The translations under genes and the position numbers were made by a program. Below are positions 8,445 through 17,004 of a DNA stretch of 64,000 nt, piece after piece. The DNA lies in assembly GCF_029168335.1 (NCBI RefSeq), contig NZ_JARGYC010000011.1, forward strand, positions 21,214 to 85,213. Reading direction: 5' to 3'. Each line of letters opens with the position of its first letter. Within the stretch, counting starts at the first letter, position 1. This stretch comes from Psychromarinibacter sediminicola (GTDB lineage Bacteria > Pseudomonadota > Alphaproteobacteria > Rhodobacterales > Rhodobacteraceae). The notes under the pieces were generated by a model. That model did no database searches and had not been told where the DNA came from. It saw nothing but the letters and a program-made list of their open reading frames with translations.

Positions 8445-9595
8445 GTCACGTCCTTGAATCCGGCCCAGTCCGGCGACAGCGCCAGGTGCTTGATGGCGCG
8501 CCGGTGGTAGGTATAGGCGAGGTGCAGCGTCCCGTCGTCGGCCTCGATCAGCGAGGGGTAAGACATTTCCCGGTTGTTTCCGTCCACGGAATTGTTCGAC
8601 AGGCAGGCGCCGGGGCCGTCCTCCACCGTCACGCGGTCGGGAAAGCTGCGGCCCTCGTCGGTGGAAAAGCACAGCGTCATCGGCGCGCGCGGCACGCCCC
8701 AGGTCGGGTTGCAGCCGCCGGTGGCGTTGGGGCGGTCGTCGGCCTCGCCCAGCTCGTCATAGAGCGACTCGCGCCGCGCCTCGGGGTGTTCGGCCGCGTT
8801 CGTCGGGTTGCAGGCCATGGCGATCCGGCCGTCGCGCAGGCGGATCACGCTGATCGAGGAGTTGTTGTTGGGCACGTCGGTCGGCTGCGGCTCCGACCAG
8901 CTTTCGCCGTCGTCCTCGCTGTCGGTGCGGAACACGAAATCGGCCGGCCGCCGGCGGAAGAAGGCGGCCCAGCGGGCGCCGCCCAGCGGCACCAGCGTCA
9001 TGTGCACGCAGCCGATCGAACCGGGCACGTCCACCTCGCGCCAGCTGGCGCCGCTGTCCTCGCTGATCGCCAGCGCCGCGGTGTCGTGGCTGCCGGTCCA
9101 TTTCTGGCCGGGGCGCGAGACGCAGCGGAACAGCGGCAGCAGCCATGCGCCGTCGGCGCGCACATGCACCGGCCCGCGCACGAAGGAGCCGTTCGGCAGC
9201 GCCAGATCCTCGGGGGTCTTGCCCAGCTCGCGCATCCGGACGACGCAGGCGTCCTGGTTGCCGCCGGGCTGGGCGGTGTGGATCAGCAGGCGGCGGCCGT
9301 CGGGCGCGTCGAACTCCACCGGGTTCTGCTCCGACCGCTCGGGGTCGTCGGTGACGGCCTCGCCGCCCTCCCATGCGTCGTCGGCGAGCGTGGCGCGGTG
9401 GATCGAGATGTCGGATTTTCCCTCCAGCGAGCCGCCGAACCACAGGCAGTGCAGCCCGTCCGCGGCGGGCGACAGGAAGGCGGCGTGGTTCTGGATGCAG
9501 GGGCTGGGCAGCAGCGCCTCGCGCCGGCCGGCGGCGGTCTCGCGCAGGCGGCCATCCATGCCGTCGGCGATCTGGTCGGGCGTCATGATGGGCAT
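8441..9595 (-). CDS. Sialidase-like (BNR/Asp-box) beta-propeller protein, no signal peptide
   Basis: 384 residues. Asp-box repeats can be read at [19 protein letters not shown] and FSTDEGRSF, the spacing expected for a six-bladed exo-alpha-sialidase fold. Other family-like segments are [20 protein letters not shown] and [20 protein letters not shown]. The N-terminus ([15 protein letters not shown]) is not a signal peptide, so the protein is probably cytoplasmic, unlike most secreted sialidases. First gene of the leftward operon with PdxA2-like, lyase and dehydrogenase genes. It may hydrolyse or rearrange a sugar-acid derivative rather than sialosides. Confidence 0.75.
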   Translation of the reverse strand: MPIMTPDQIADGMDGRLRETAAGRREALLPSPCIQNHAAFLSPAADGLHCLWFGGSLEGKSDISIHRATLADDAWEGGEAVTDDPERSEQNPVEFDAPDGRRLLIHTAQPGGNQDACVVRMRELGKTPEDLALPNGSFVRGPVHVRADGAWLLPLFRCVSRPGQKWTGSHDTAALAISEDSGASWREVDVPGSIGCVHMTLVPLGGARWAAFFRRRPADFVFRTDSEDDGESWSEPQPTDVPNNNSSISVIRLRDGRIAMACNPTNAAEHPEARRESLYDELGEADDRPNATGGCNPTWGVPRAPMTLCFSTDEGRSFPDRVTVEDGPGACLSNNSVDGNNREMSYPSLIEADDGTLHLAYTYHRRAIKHLALSPDWAGFKDVT

Positions 9596-9868
9596 CGAAT
9601 CGCGCTCCTGTCGCTGTTGCGAACCGGGTCTCGGCGGCCGGATACTTCCGGTTGCAGGGCAAAGTTGTCAAGTTGAAAAAACGCTGATCATGGCAAGTTT
9701 CATGACCTGCCGCTCTCTATATATCTGTTTATCATACAGAAAAGCACCTCTGATCCGGAAGCCCCTTGTCATTTCAGATTTTGAATTGACAATTATGGCC
9801 GTCCGGGGAACTCTCCCCGGCGAGGAGACCGGAGGGCCGCGCTGCCGCCGGCGGGGAGATCATGGATC
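9596..9868. promoter_or_regulatory. Divergent promoter region with possible operator at 9724-9740
   Basis: 273 bases between the sialidase-like gene and the EamA exporter. 9685-9800 is strikingly AT-rich for this genome. TCTGT-N7-ACAGA (9724-9740) is an imperfectly spaced inverted repeat resembling GntR-type sites; TTGACA at 9786-9791 could be a rightward -35 box. A 7-bp GC hairpin follows at 9803-9820. The leftward catabolic operon almost certainly starts here. Which regulator binds is not shown by the sequence. Confidence 0.5.
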
Positions 9869-10762
9869 GTGACGCAAGGACCGCTTTCGGACAAGGCCGG
9901 GGATCGCGCCGCAATCGTCGGCGTGACGATGATGGTGGGCGTGGCGCTTCTGGCCGCGACGGATGCGGTGCTCGTCCGCTTCCTGGCGGGCGGGGTGCAT
10001 CCCTTCGTGATCGGCTTCACCCGGGCGCTGTTCGGGCTTCTGGTATTCCTGCCGTTCATCCTGTCGCGGCCGGGCATCCTGCAGTCGAACTACCGGTTCC
10101 GGCACGTGTTGCGGGCCGCGCTGAAGCTCGCCTCGCTGATCGCCTTCTTCTTCGCCTTCGCCCTGTCGCCGCTGGCCGATGTCACGGCGATCATGTTCGC
10201 GGCGCCGATCTTCGTGACCGTGGGTGCCTGGGTCTTCCTGTCCGAGCAGCCGCGGGCGATCCGGGTGATCGCCGTGATCGTCGGCTTCGTCGGCGTGCTC
10301 CTGGTGCTGAGACCGGGGCAGGGGGCGGCGGTGTCGCCGGGGCTGGCCTTCGCGCTGGTGGGCGCGCTGCTGACGGCCGTTATCCAGCTTCTGCTGAAGC
10401 CGATGTCGGGGCGCGACCCGACCGAGACGCTGGTCGCCTGGAACCTGATCGCCACGGTGCCGATCGCGGCGATCCCCGCGGCCATCGTCTGGGAGACGCC
10501 GACGCCGGCGGAATGGGGGCTTCTGGCCCTGCAGGGGGCGCTGGGGGCGCTGAACATGGGGCTGGTGACGCGGGCCTTCTCGCTGGCCGAGGCGTCGCTG
10601 CTGGTGCCGATCGACTTCCTGCGCCTGCCGCTGGTGGCGGGGATGGCGTATCTGTTCTTCGCCGAGAGCGTGCCGCTGGCCACCTGGATCGGCGGGACGG
10701 TGATCTTCGCGGCGACGCTTCTGATGGCCCGCAGCGCCCGGGCCCGGCCGGAGCGGCCGTGA
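9869..10762 (+). CDS. EamA/DMT-superfamily membrane transporter
   Basis: 297 residues, ten hydrophobic segments in two repeats of five, as in EamA (RhaT/YdcZ-like) permeases. Start is GTG at 9869, with GGGGAGA as ribosome-binding site. Motifs such as FTRALFGLLVFLP and FMFAAPIFVT-like IMFAAPIFVTVGAWVFLSE fit the family. Members move amino acids, nucleotides or other metabolites, often outward. It may belong to the sugar-acid island or stand alone. Convergent with the LysR gene across a strong hairpin at 10791-10814. Confidence 0.85.
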   Translation: MTQGPLSDKAGDRAAIVGVTMMVGVALLAATDAVLVRFLAGGVHPFVIGFTRALFGLLVFLPFILSRPGILQSNYRFRHVLRAALKLASLIAFFFAFALSPLADVTAIMFAAPIFVTVGAWVFLSEQPRAIRVIAVIVGFVGVLLVLRPGQGAAVSPGLAFALVGALLTAVIQLLLKPMSGRDPTETLVAWNLIATVPIAAIPAAIVWETPTPAEWGLLALQGALGALNMGLVTRAFSLAEASLLVPIDFLRLPLVAGMAYLFFAESVPLATWIGGTVIFAATLLMARSARARPERP

Positions 10763-10790
10763 TGCGCGCGGCGGGGCCTACCATGCCGGG

Positions 10791-10814
10791 GCAAGGCGTT
10801 TCGGGACGCCTTGC
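10791..10814. terminator. Bidirectional hairpin between convergent genes
   Basis: GCAAGGCGT and ACGCCTTGC form a perfect 9-bp stem around TTCGGG, between the ends of the EamA gene (10762) and the LysR gene (10837). Neither side has a good T-tract, so it is a probable but not classical terminator. Confidence 0.45.
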
Positions 10815-10836
10815 GGCCGGCCGCCCGGCCTGTGGC

Positions 10837-11748
10837 TCAGGCGTTGAACGGCGCCAGCACGTCGACGATCAGCTGCCGCATCTGTTCCTGCAGCGCCGAG
10901 CGGCGGTCGGCGCGGTATACGAGATACAGGTGCGAGCGGAACTGCGGCGGCAGGTCCAGGTCGATGAAGCGCACGTTCGACATGCCCAGGATCCGGGCCG
11001 AGCCCGGCACCAGCGCCACGCCGAGCCCCTCGTTGACCAGCGACAGCACCGTGTGCGTCTGGCTGACCTCCTGCACGATCCGCGGCGCCACGCCGCTGGC
11101 GGCGAAGAGCGCCTGGTGCGTCTCGCGCAGGAATCCGCCGCGGTCGATGGAATAGCCGACGAAGGCCGCGTGGTTCAGGTCGGACAGCGTGACCTCGGGC
11201 GCCGTGGCCAGCGCATGGTCCGCCGGCACCGCCAGGACGAACGCTTCGCTCACCACCCGCTCGCGGGCGATCTCGGACCGCGGCGCCTCCATCCGCGTCA
11301 GCCCCAGGTCCAGCCGTCCGGAGCGCTGCGCCTCGACGATCTCGTAGCTCATCATCTCGGTGGGGTTCACGGTGACGTCGGGGATCCGCCGCGCCGCCTC
11401 GGACAGGATGCGCGGGATGAATTCCAGCGCCGCCGAGGGCACGAAGCCGATCGCCACGCTGCCGGACTGGCCGCGCTGCGCCTGCCGCGCCAGCAGCACC
11501 GCGTGCTCGGTGCGCTGCAAAAGCTGGGTCGCCGAGGCGTAGAAGCTCTCGCCCGCGGGCGTCAGCCGCACCTGCCGGTTCGACCGCTCCAGAAGCAGCA
11601 GGCCGATGCCGTGCTCCAGCAGCTTGATCTGCCGCGACAGCGGCGGCTGGGTCATGTTCAGCCGCTCCGCCGCGCGGCGGAAGTTCAGCTCTTCCGCGAC
11701 CGCCACGAAACAGCGGAGTTGAAAGAACTCGAATGTGCCAGTGGCCAT
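10837..11748 (-). CDS. LysR-family transcriptional regulator
   Basis: 303 residues. The N-terminal helix-turn-helix is FEFFQLRCFVAVAEELNFRRAAERLNMTQPPLSRQI (residues about 6-41), the standard LysR signature, followed by the usual periplasmic-binding-type effector domain beginning near residue 95. It is divergent from the ABC operon starting at 11938, and the gap contains repeated ATCCA/TGGAT half-sites, so it probably controls that operon and itself. The effector is likely a substrate or product of the operon's hydroxyacid dehydrogenases, which is inference. Confidence 0.93.
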   Translation of the reverse strand: MATGTFEFFQLRCFVAVAEELNFRRAAERLNMTQPPLSRQIKLLEHGIGLLLLERSNRQVRLTPAGESFYASATQLLQRTEHAVLLARQAQRGQSGSVAIGFVPSAALEFIPRILSEAARRIPDVTVNPTEMMSYEIVEAQRSGRLDLGLTRMEAPRSEIARERVVSEAFVLAVPADHALATAPEVTLSDLNHAAFVGYSIDRGGFLRETHQALFAASGVAPRIVQEVSQTHTVLSLVNEGLGVALVPGSARILGMSNVRFIDLDLPPQFRSHLYLVYRADRRSALQEQMRQLIVDVLAPFNA

Positions 11749-11784
11749 CGGGGGGCCTCCTGCCTTGCGGGACGGCCGCAGAGT

Positions 11785-11813
11785 GATCCAGGAATTGGAT
11801 CAAATCAATCCAA
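11785..11813. promoter_or_regulatory. Probable LysR operator (interlocking inverted repeats)
   Basis: GATCC-aggaatt-GGATC (11785-11801) interlocks with TTGGAT-N7-ATCCAA (11795-11813). Three ATCCA/TGGAT half-sites in a row sit in an AT-rich part of the divergent LysR/ABC intergenic region, with the T-N11-A geometry common for LysR proteins. An AT-rich stretch just right of it (11814-11835) could be the rightward promoter. Confidence 0.6.
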
Positions 11814-11937
11814 GTTTGGAATGTTCTTTTTAACGAGTGCCCGTAGACTCGCCCGAGTGTCCGCATTGCGTCGGACCGGTTGCGAGGCGCGGGAGGAGTC
11901 GTGCCTAGCAATCCTGACACCTTAGGGAGGTAACTCA

Positions 11938-13443
11938 ATGATCAGGAAACTCAGCAGCGCCGCAGCGGTGCTTCTGACCTCGTCCGCGGCCTTCGCGGCG
12001 AGCCACGCCGACACGTCCGTGACGGTCGTGTTGTCGGAAGAGCTGGACATCGTCGACCCCTGCGAGGCGTCGCGGTCCAACGTCGGGCGTGTCGTTCTGC
12101 AGAACATCTCCGAGACCATGACCGAGCTGGTGCCCGGCGAGGGGCTGCAGACGCGCCTCGCCACCGGCTGGGAGGATCTCGGCGACGGGACCTGGCAGTT
12201 CACCCTGCGCGAAGGCGTCAACTTCCATGACGGCAGCGCGTTCGACGCCGCCGACGTGGCGCATTCGCTGGCGCGGATCAAGTCCGAGGACATCACCTGC
12301 GAGATCGGCGCCAAGTTCTTCGGCGGCACCGAGCTGACCACCGAGGTGGTCGACGATCACACCATCAACATCACGGCGGACCCGGTACAGCCGATCCTGC
12401 CGCTGCTGATGTCGACCGTGACCGTCGTGCCGTCCGATACGCCGATGGATTCCCACGTGGAAACGCCCATCGGCACCGGCCCGTACATGTTCGACGAGTA
12501 CAACCGCGGCCAGAACATCAAGCTGTCGCAGAACGAGAACTACTGGGGCGAGAGCCCGGCGGTCACCGACGCGACCTACGTCTTCCGCTCCGACTCGGCG
12601 GTGCGTGCGGCGATGGTCGCGCAGGGCGAGGCCGATATCGCGCCGAACATCGCGCTGCAGGACGCCTCGAACCCGGAGATGGACTTCTCCTATCCGAACT
12701 CGGAAAGCGTCTACATGCGGCTCGACACCACGATGGAACCGCTTGACGACAAGCGGGTGCGCGAGGCGCTGAACTACGCGGTGGACCGCGAGGCGTTCAT
12801 CGGCACCATCCTGGCCGACGGCACGCTGCTGGCGACCTCCATCGTGCCGCCGTCGACCCTGGGCTACAACGAGGAGCTGGAGCCCTATCCCTACGATCCG
12901 GAGCGCGCCAAGGAGCTGCTGGCCGAGGCCGAGGCCGACGGCGTCCCGGTGGACCTGGAGATCACCTTCATCGGTCGCCTCAACAACTGGGGCAATGTGA
13001 CCGAGACGCTGGAAGCGCTGACCGCCATGTGGGAGGAAGTCGGCTTCAACATCGACCTGCAGATGGTCGAGGTGGCCGAGTGGCTCGAGTACTACTCGCA
13101 GCCGTTCCCGGAGGATCGCGGCCCGACCATCGTCGCGGCGATGCATGACAACGCCAACGGCGACCCGGTCTTCTCGATGTACTTCAAGTACGACTCCGAG
13201 GGCCTGCAGTCGGGCGTGCGCGACCCGGCGCTGGACGCGATGATCGCCGATGCGACGACCGCCACCGGCGACGAGCGCGAGCGGCTGTGGAAGGACATCA
13301 TGCACTACATCCACACCGAGCAGGTGTATGACGTGCTGCTGTTCCACATGGTCGGCTTCAGCCGGGTGAACCCGCGGCTGGACTTCACGCCGACGATCCG
13401 CACCAACAGCGAACTGCAGCTGTCGCAGATCACGTTCAACTGA
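11938..13443 (+). CDS. ABC transporter substrate-binding protein, peptide/opine type (SBP family 5)
   Basis: 501 residues with a signal peptide ending AFA near residue 20, so periplasmic. The family-5 signatures GWEDLGDGTWQFTLREGVNFHDG, PIGTGPYMFDEY and DDKRVREALNYAVDRE are plain. These proteins bind peptides, opines, glycosides or similar oligomers and deliver them to DppBC-type permeases; those follow directly. AGGGAGG at 11924-11930 is a strong ribosome-binding site. A 14-bp GC hairpin follows the stop, which would favour high expression of the binding protein over the permeases. The ligand may be a conjugate releasing 2-hydroxyacids, judged from downstream genes. Confidence 0.92.
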   Translation: MIRKLSSAAAVLLTSSAAFAASHADTSVTVVLSEELDIVDPCEASRSNVGRVVLQNISETMTELVPGEGLQTRLATGWEDLGDGTWQFTLREGVNFHDGSAFDAADVAHSLARIKSEDITCEIGAKFFGGTELTTEVVDDHTINITADPVQPILPLLMSTVTVVPSDTPMDSHVETPIGTGPYMFDEYNRGQNIKLSQNENYWGESPAVTDATYVFRSDSAVRAAMVAQGEADIAPNIALQDASNPEMDFSYPNSESVYMRLDTTMEPLDDKRVREALNYAVDREAFIGTILADGTLLATSIVPPSTLGYNEELEPYPYDPERAKELLAEAEADGVPVDLEITFIGRLNNWGNVTETLEALTAMWEEVGFNIDLQMVEVAEWLEYYSQPFPEDRGPTIVAAMHDNANGDPVFSMYFKYDSEGLQSGVRDPALDAMIADATTATGDERERLWKDIMHYIHTEQVYDVLLFHMVGFSRVNPRLDFTPTIRTNSELQLSQITFN

Positions 13444-13449
13444 TCGAAA

Positions 13450-13482
13450 CCGGCCGGGGGCGGCGATGCCGCCCCCGGCCGG
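13450..13482 (+). other. Strong mRNA hairpin after the binding-protein gene
   Basis: CCGGCCGGGGGCGG and its exact complement form a 14-bp stem around CGATG, seven bases after the binding-protein stop. There is no T-tract on the + strand, so it looks like a processing or stability hairpin rather than a terminator. Confidence 0.6.
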
Positions 13483-13531
13483 CCCGCCGGCCGCCCGCGC
13501 GCGGCCGCCTCTACGACAGCAGGGCAGCGCC

Positions 13532-14446
13532 ATGAAAAGCTTCCTCGGAAAACGGGCCATCGCCAGCGCCATCTCGCTCGTCGGGCTCGTGATCCTTGTT
13601 TTCTTCCTTAGCCGGCTGACCGGCGACCCGACCGACCTGTACCTGCCGGTCGACGCCAGCCAGGAGGCGCGCGACAACTTCCGCCGCATCCACGGGCTCG
13701 ACCAGCCGCTGATGGTGCAGTTCTTCCAGTACGTGGGCGATCTGCTCCGCTTCGACTTCGGCGAATCCATCCGCCGCTCGGAACCCGCGATCGACGCCGT
13801 CCTGCGCGGCTTTACCTGGACGCTGCAGCTGGCCGCCATCACCATGGCGCTGGTGACCGCCATGGCGATCCTGATCGGCTCGCTGGCCGCGTTCCACGTC
13901 GGCGGCTTCTTCGACCGGCTGGCCACCTTCTTCTCGCTGGTGGGCGCCAGCGCGCCCGATTTCTGGATCGCCATCGTCGCGATCGTGATCTTCTCGGTGA
14001 ACCTGGGCTGGGTGCCCACCTCCGGCACCGGGGGCTGGGAATTCTGGATCCTGCCCGTCGCGGTGCTGTTCATCCGCCCCTTCGGGCTGATCCTGCAGGT
14101 GGTGCGCGGCTCGATGATCTCGACGCTGTCCTCGGCCTACGTCAAGACCGCGCGCGCCAAGGGCCTGCGCAACCGTCCGATCATCTTCGTGCACGCCCTG
14201 CGCAACGCGATGCTGCCGGTCATCACCGTGATCGGCGACCAGGCGGCGGCGCTTCTGAACGGGGCGGTGGTGGTGGAATCGATCTTCGGCTTCCCGGGCG
14301 TCGGCAAGCTGATGATCGACTCGATCCTGCAGCGCGACTTTTCCGTCATCCTCGCCGCGATCATGGTCACCGCCTTCGCGATCTTCCTCATGAACCTCCT
14401 GATCGACATCCTCTACGCGGTGCTCGATCCCCGAATCCGGTACTGA
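13532..14446 (+). CDS. ABC transporter permease, DppB type
   Basis: 304 residues from ATG at 13532 (an upstream in-frame start at 13466 lies in the hairpin and gives a Pro/Arg-rich stretch). About six membrane segments, the long periplasmic loop after the first segment with NFRRIHGLDQPLMVQFFQYV, and the ATPase-contact motif YVKTARAKGLRNRPIIFVHALRNAMLP are all visible. It forms the inner-membrane channel with the next gene product. Follows the binding protein and hairpin. Confidence 0.92.
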   Translation: MKSFLGKRAIASAISLVGLVILVFFLSRLTGDPTDLYLPVDASQEARDNFRRIHGLDQPLMVQFFQYVGDLLRFDFGESIRRSEPAIDAVLRGFTWTLQLAAITMALVTAMAILIGSLAAFHVGGFFDRLATFFSLVGASAPDFWIAIVAIVIFSVNLGWVPTSGTGGWEFWILPVAVLFIRPFGLILQVVRGSMISTLSSAYVKTARAKGLRNRPIIFVHALRNAMLPVITVIGDQAAALLNGAVVVESIFGFPGVGKLMIDSILQRDFSVILAAIMVTAFAIFLMNLLIDILYAVLDPRIRY

Positions 14447-14449
14447 GCC

Positions 14450-15385
14450 ATGGCCGTTAGCGAAACGCCCCCCGCCAGCGAGGCGCAGTCGATCCCCAAG
14501 CCGCCGCCGGCCTGGCTGTCGATCCTGCGGATGCTGTACCGCGACAAGTTCGCGCTCTGCGCCGCGATCTTCCTGATCGTCGTCGTGTTCTGCGCGGTCT
14601 TCGGCCCGATGCTGCTGGGCGAGGCCGCGACCGATCAGAATCTGCGCGGCCGCAATACGCCGCCCTTCGACTTCTCGCAGCACTGGACGATGTGGCTCGG
14701 CGGCGACGCGCTGGGCCGGCCGCTGCTGGCGCGGATCATCGTGGCGGCGCAGAACACCATGATGATCGCCGCGGGCGCGGTGCTCGCCTCGCTGATCATC
14801 GGCACCACGCTGGGCCTCGTCGCGGGCTATACCGGCAAGGCGGCGAGCCAGGTGATTATGCGGCTGGCCGACGTGATCATGTCCTTCCCGTCGCTCCTGC
14901 TGGCCGTGATCGTCCTTTACATGCTGGAGCCCGCGGTGGGGAACCTGATCATCGTGCTGGCGATCACCCGGATCCCGATCTACCTCAGGACCAGCCGCGC
15001 CGAGGTGCTGGAGGTGCGCGAGCGCATGTTCGTACAGGCGGCGCAGGTGATGGGGGCCTCGACCTTCCGCATCGTGTTCCGCCACATCCTGCCCGTGGTC
15101 GCGCCGACGCTGATCACCATCGCGACGCTGGACTTCGCCTTCGTGATGCTGGCGGAAAGCTCGCTGTCCTTCCTGGGCATCGGCATCCAGCCGCCCGAGA
15201 TCACCTGGGGTCTGATGGTGTCGCAGGGCCGCTCCTACCTGACCTCGGCCTGGTGGCTGTCGTTCTGGCCGGGCCTGGCGATCATCCTGACCACGCTGTC
15301 GCTGAACCTTCTGTCCAACTGGATGCGTACCGCGCTCGACCCGGTACAGCGCTGGCGGCTTGAGATTTCGAGGAAGAAGAAATGA
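14450..15385 (+). CDS. ABC transporter permease, DppC type
   Basis: 311 residues; N-terminal cytoplasmic tail, then the first membrane segment near 45, and five further segments. The coupling motif MFVQAAQVMGASTFRIVFRHILP and the DppC-type WLGGDALGRPLLARII are present. Begins three bases after the DppB-type stop, and its own stop overlaps the ATPase start by four bases. Partner of the 13532 permease. Confidence 0.92.
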   Translation: MAVSETPPASEAQSIPKPPPAWLSILRMLYRDKFALCAAIFLIVVVFCAVFGPMLLGEAATDQNLRGRNTPPFDFSQHWTMWLGGDALGRPLLARIIVAAQNTMMIAAGAVLASLIIGTTLGLVAGYTGKAASQVIMRLADVIMSFPSLLLAVIVLYMLEPAVGNLIIVLAITRIPIYLRTSRAEVLEVRERMFVQAAQVMGASTFRIVFRHILPVVAPTLITIATLDFAFVMLAESSLSFLGIGIQPPEITWGLMVSQGRSYLTSAWWLSFWPGLAIILTTLSLNLLSNWMRTALDPVQRWRLEISRKKK

Positions 15386-17004
15386 GCCATCTGCTGGAAG
15401 TCCGGAACCTGACGGTCGATTTCCACACGGCGCAGGGGACCGTCCACGCCGTGCGCGACGTGTCGTGGCATCTGGACCGCGGCGAGTGCCTGGCGATCCT
15501 GGGCGAGTCCGGCTCGGGCAAGTCGGTCTCGGCCTCGGCGGTGATGAACCTGATCGACTGCCCGCCGGGCGAGATCGTGTCGGGCGAGATCCTGTTCGAG
15601 GGCGAGGACCTCTTGAAGATGCCGTCCGAAAGGCGGCGCGACCTGAACGGCCGCCGCGTGGCGATGATCTTCCAGGATCCGCTGAGCCATCTGAACCCGG
15701 TCTACACCGTCGGCTTCCAGATCTCCGAGATGATGACCACGCACGGCGAGCCCAAGGACAAGGCCCGCGCCCGGACGCTGGAGCTGATGAAGCGGGTCGG
15801 CATACCGGACCACGAGAACAAGTTCGACCAGTACCCGCACCAGTTTTCCGGCGGCCAGCGGCAGCGCCTGATGATCGCGATGGCGCTGGCGATGAAGCCG
15901 GACATCCTGGTCGCGGACGAACCGACCACGGCGCTGGACGTGACGGTGCAGGCGCAGATCCTGCGGCTGCTGGAGGAATTGCAGGCGGAATACGGCATGG
16001 GCCTGCTGCTCATCACCCACGACCTGGGCGTGGTGGCCGAGGTCGCCGACCGCGTGGTCGTGATGAACGCCGGCGAGATCGTCGAGAGCGGCACCGCGCA
16101 ACAGGTCTACAAGGCGCCCGTCCATCCCTACACCAAGAAGCTGATCGCCGCCGTCCCCGGCGAAGGCGAGATGGCCGAGCCGGTGGGCCAGGACGAGCCG
16201 GTGCTGAAGATCGACAATCTGCGCAAGGTCTATGGCGGCTTCACCGCGCTGGACGATGCGACGCTGACGGTGCTGCCCTGCGAGACCGTGGCGATCGTGG
16301 GCGAGAGCGGCTCGGGCAAGTCGACGCTGGCCAAGACGGTCCTGCGCCTGGAGGACGCCACCAGCGGGGCGGCGTATTACGACGGGCGCGATCTGGTCTC
16401 CCTGCCCGCGAAAGAGCTGTTCGAGCTGCGCCGGCACATCCAGATGGTGTTCCAGGATCCGACGCAGTCGCTGAACCCGCGCATGTCGGTCTACGACATC
16501 GTATCCGAAGCCTTCGCGATCCACCCGGACATCCTGCCGAAGGCGAAATGGAAGGCGCGGGTGCAGGAGCTTCTGGAACAGGTCGGGCTGGAGGCGGCGC
16601 ATATGAGCCGCTACCCGCACCAGTTCTCGGGCGGCCAGCGGCAGCGCATCGCGATCGCCCGCGCGCTGGCCCTGGAGCCGCAGCTGATCATCTGCGACGA
16701 GGCGGTGTCGGCGCTCGACGTGTCGATCCAGGCGCAGGTGATCCAGCTTCTGAAGCGCTTGCAGAAGGAGCTGGGGCTCAGCTACCTGTTCATCGCGCAC
16801 GACCTGCCGCTGGTCCGCGACTTCGCGCATCGCGTCGTCGTCATGCAGGGCGGCAAGATCGTGGAACAAGGACCGGTGCGGGAGATCTTCGAGTCCCCGC
16901 GCGAGAAATACACAAAGGACCTGCTCACCGCCTCGCCGCATCCCGATCCCGAGGTGCAGGCAGAGCGGCGCAAGGCCCGGATGGAACTGGAGAAGACTGC
17001 ATGA
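15382..17004 (+). CDS. Fused double ATPase of peptide-type ABC transporter (DppD-DppF)
   Basis: 540 residues, two complete nucleotide-binding domains in one chain. Domain 1 has Walker A GESGSGKS (about 41-48), signature FSGGQRQR and Walker B ILVADEPT; domain 2 has GESGSGKST (about 310), signature FSGGQRQR and LIICDEAVSALD. Each also has the DppD/F-type tail with HPYTKKLIAAVPG after domain 1. It powers uptake through the two preceding permeases. The fusion replaces the usual separate DppD and DppF genes. Coupled by ATGA overlaps to both neighbours. Confidence 0.94.
   Translation: MSHLLEVRNLTVDFHTAQGTVHAVRDVSWHLDRGECLAILGESGSGKSVSASAVMNLIDCPPGEIVSGEILFEGEDLLKMPSERRRDLNGRRVAMIFQDPLSHLNPVYTVGFQISEMMTTHGEPKDKARARTLELMKRVGIPDHENKFDQYPHQFSGGQRQRLMIAMALAMKPDILVADEPTTALDVTVQAQILRLLEELQAEYGMGLLLITHDLGVVAEVADRVVVMNAGEIVESGTAQQVYKAPVHPYTKKLIAAVPGEGEMAEPVGQDEPVLKIDNLRKVYGGFTALDDATLTVLPCETVAIVGESGSGKSTLAKTVLRLEDATSGAAYYDGRDLVSLPAKELFELRRHIQMVFQDPTQSLNPRMSVYDIVSEAFAIHPDILPKAKWKARVQELLEQVGLEAAHMSRYPHQFSGGQRQRIAIARALALEPQLIICDEAVSALDVSIQAQVIQLLKRLQKELGLSYLFIAHDLPLVRDFAHRVVVMQGGKIVEQGPVREIFESPREKYTKDLLTASPHPDPEVQAERRKARMELEKTA

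Noticed and set aside
9862..11925. 687-codon plus-strand frame over the EamA and LysR genes
   Set aside because: Frame-shifted shadow with repetitive Gly/Arg/Ala composition; the true EamA start is the GTG at 9869 in another frame.
11935..14073. 712-codon minus-strand frame
   Set aside because: Antisense of the binding protein and permease genes; no signal or conserved motif.
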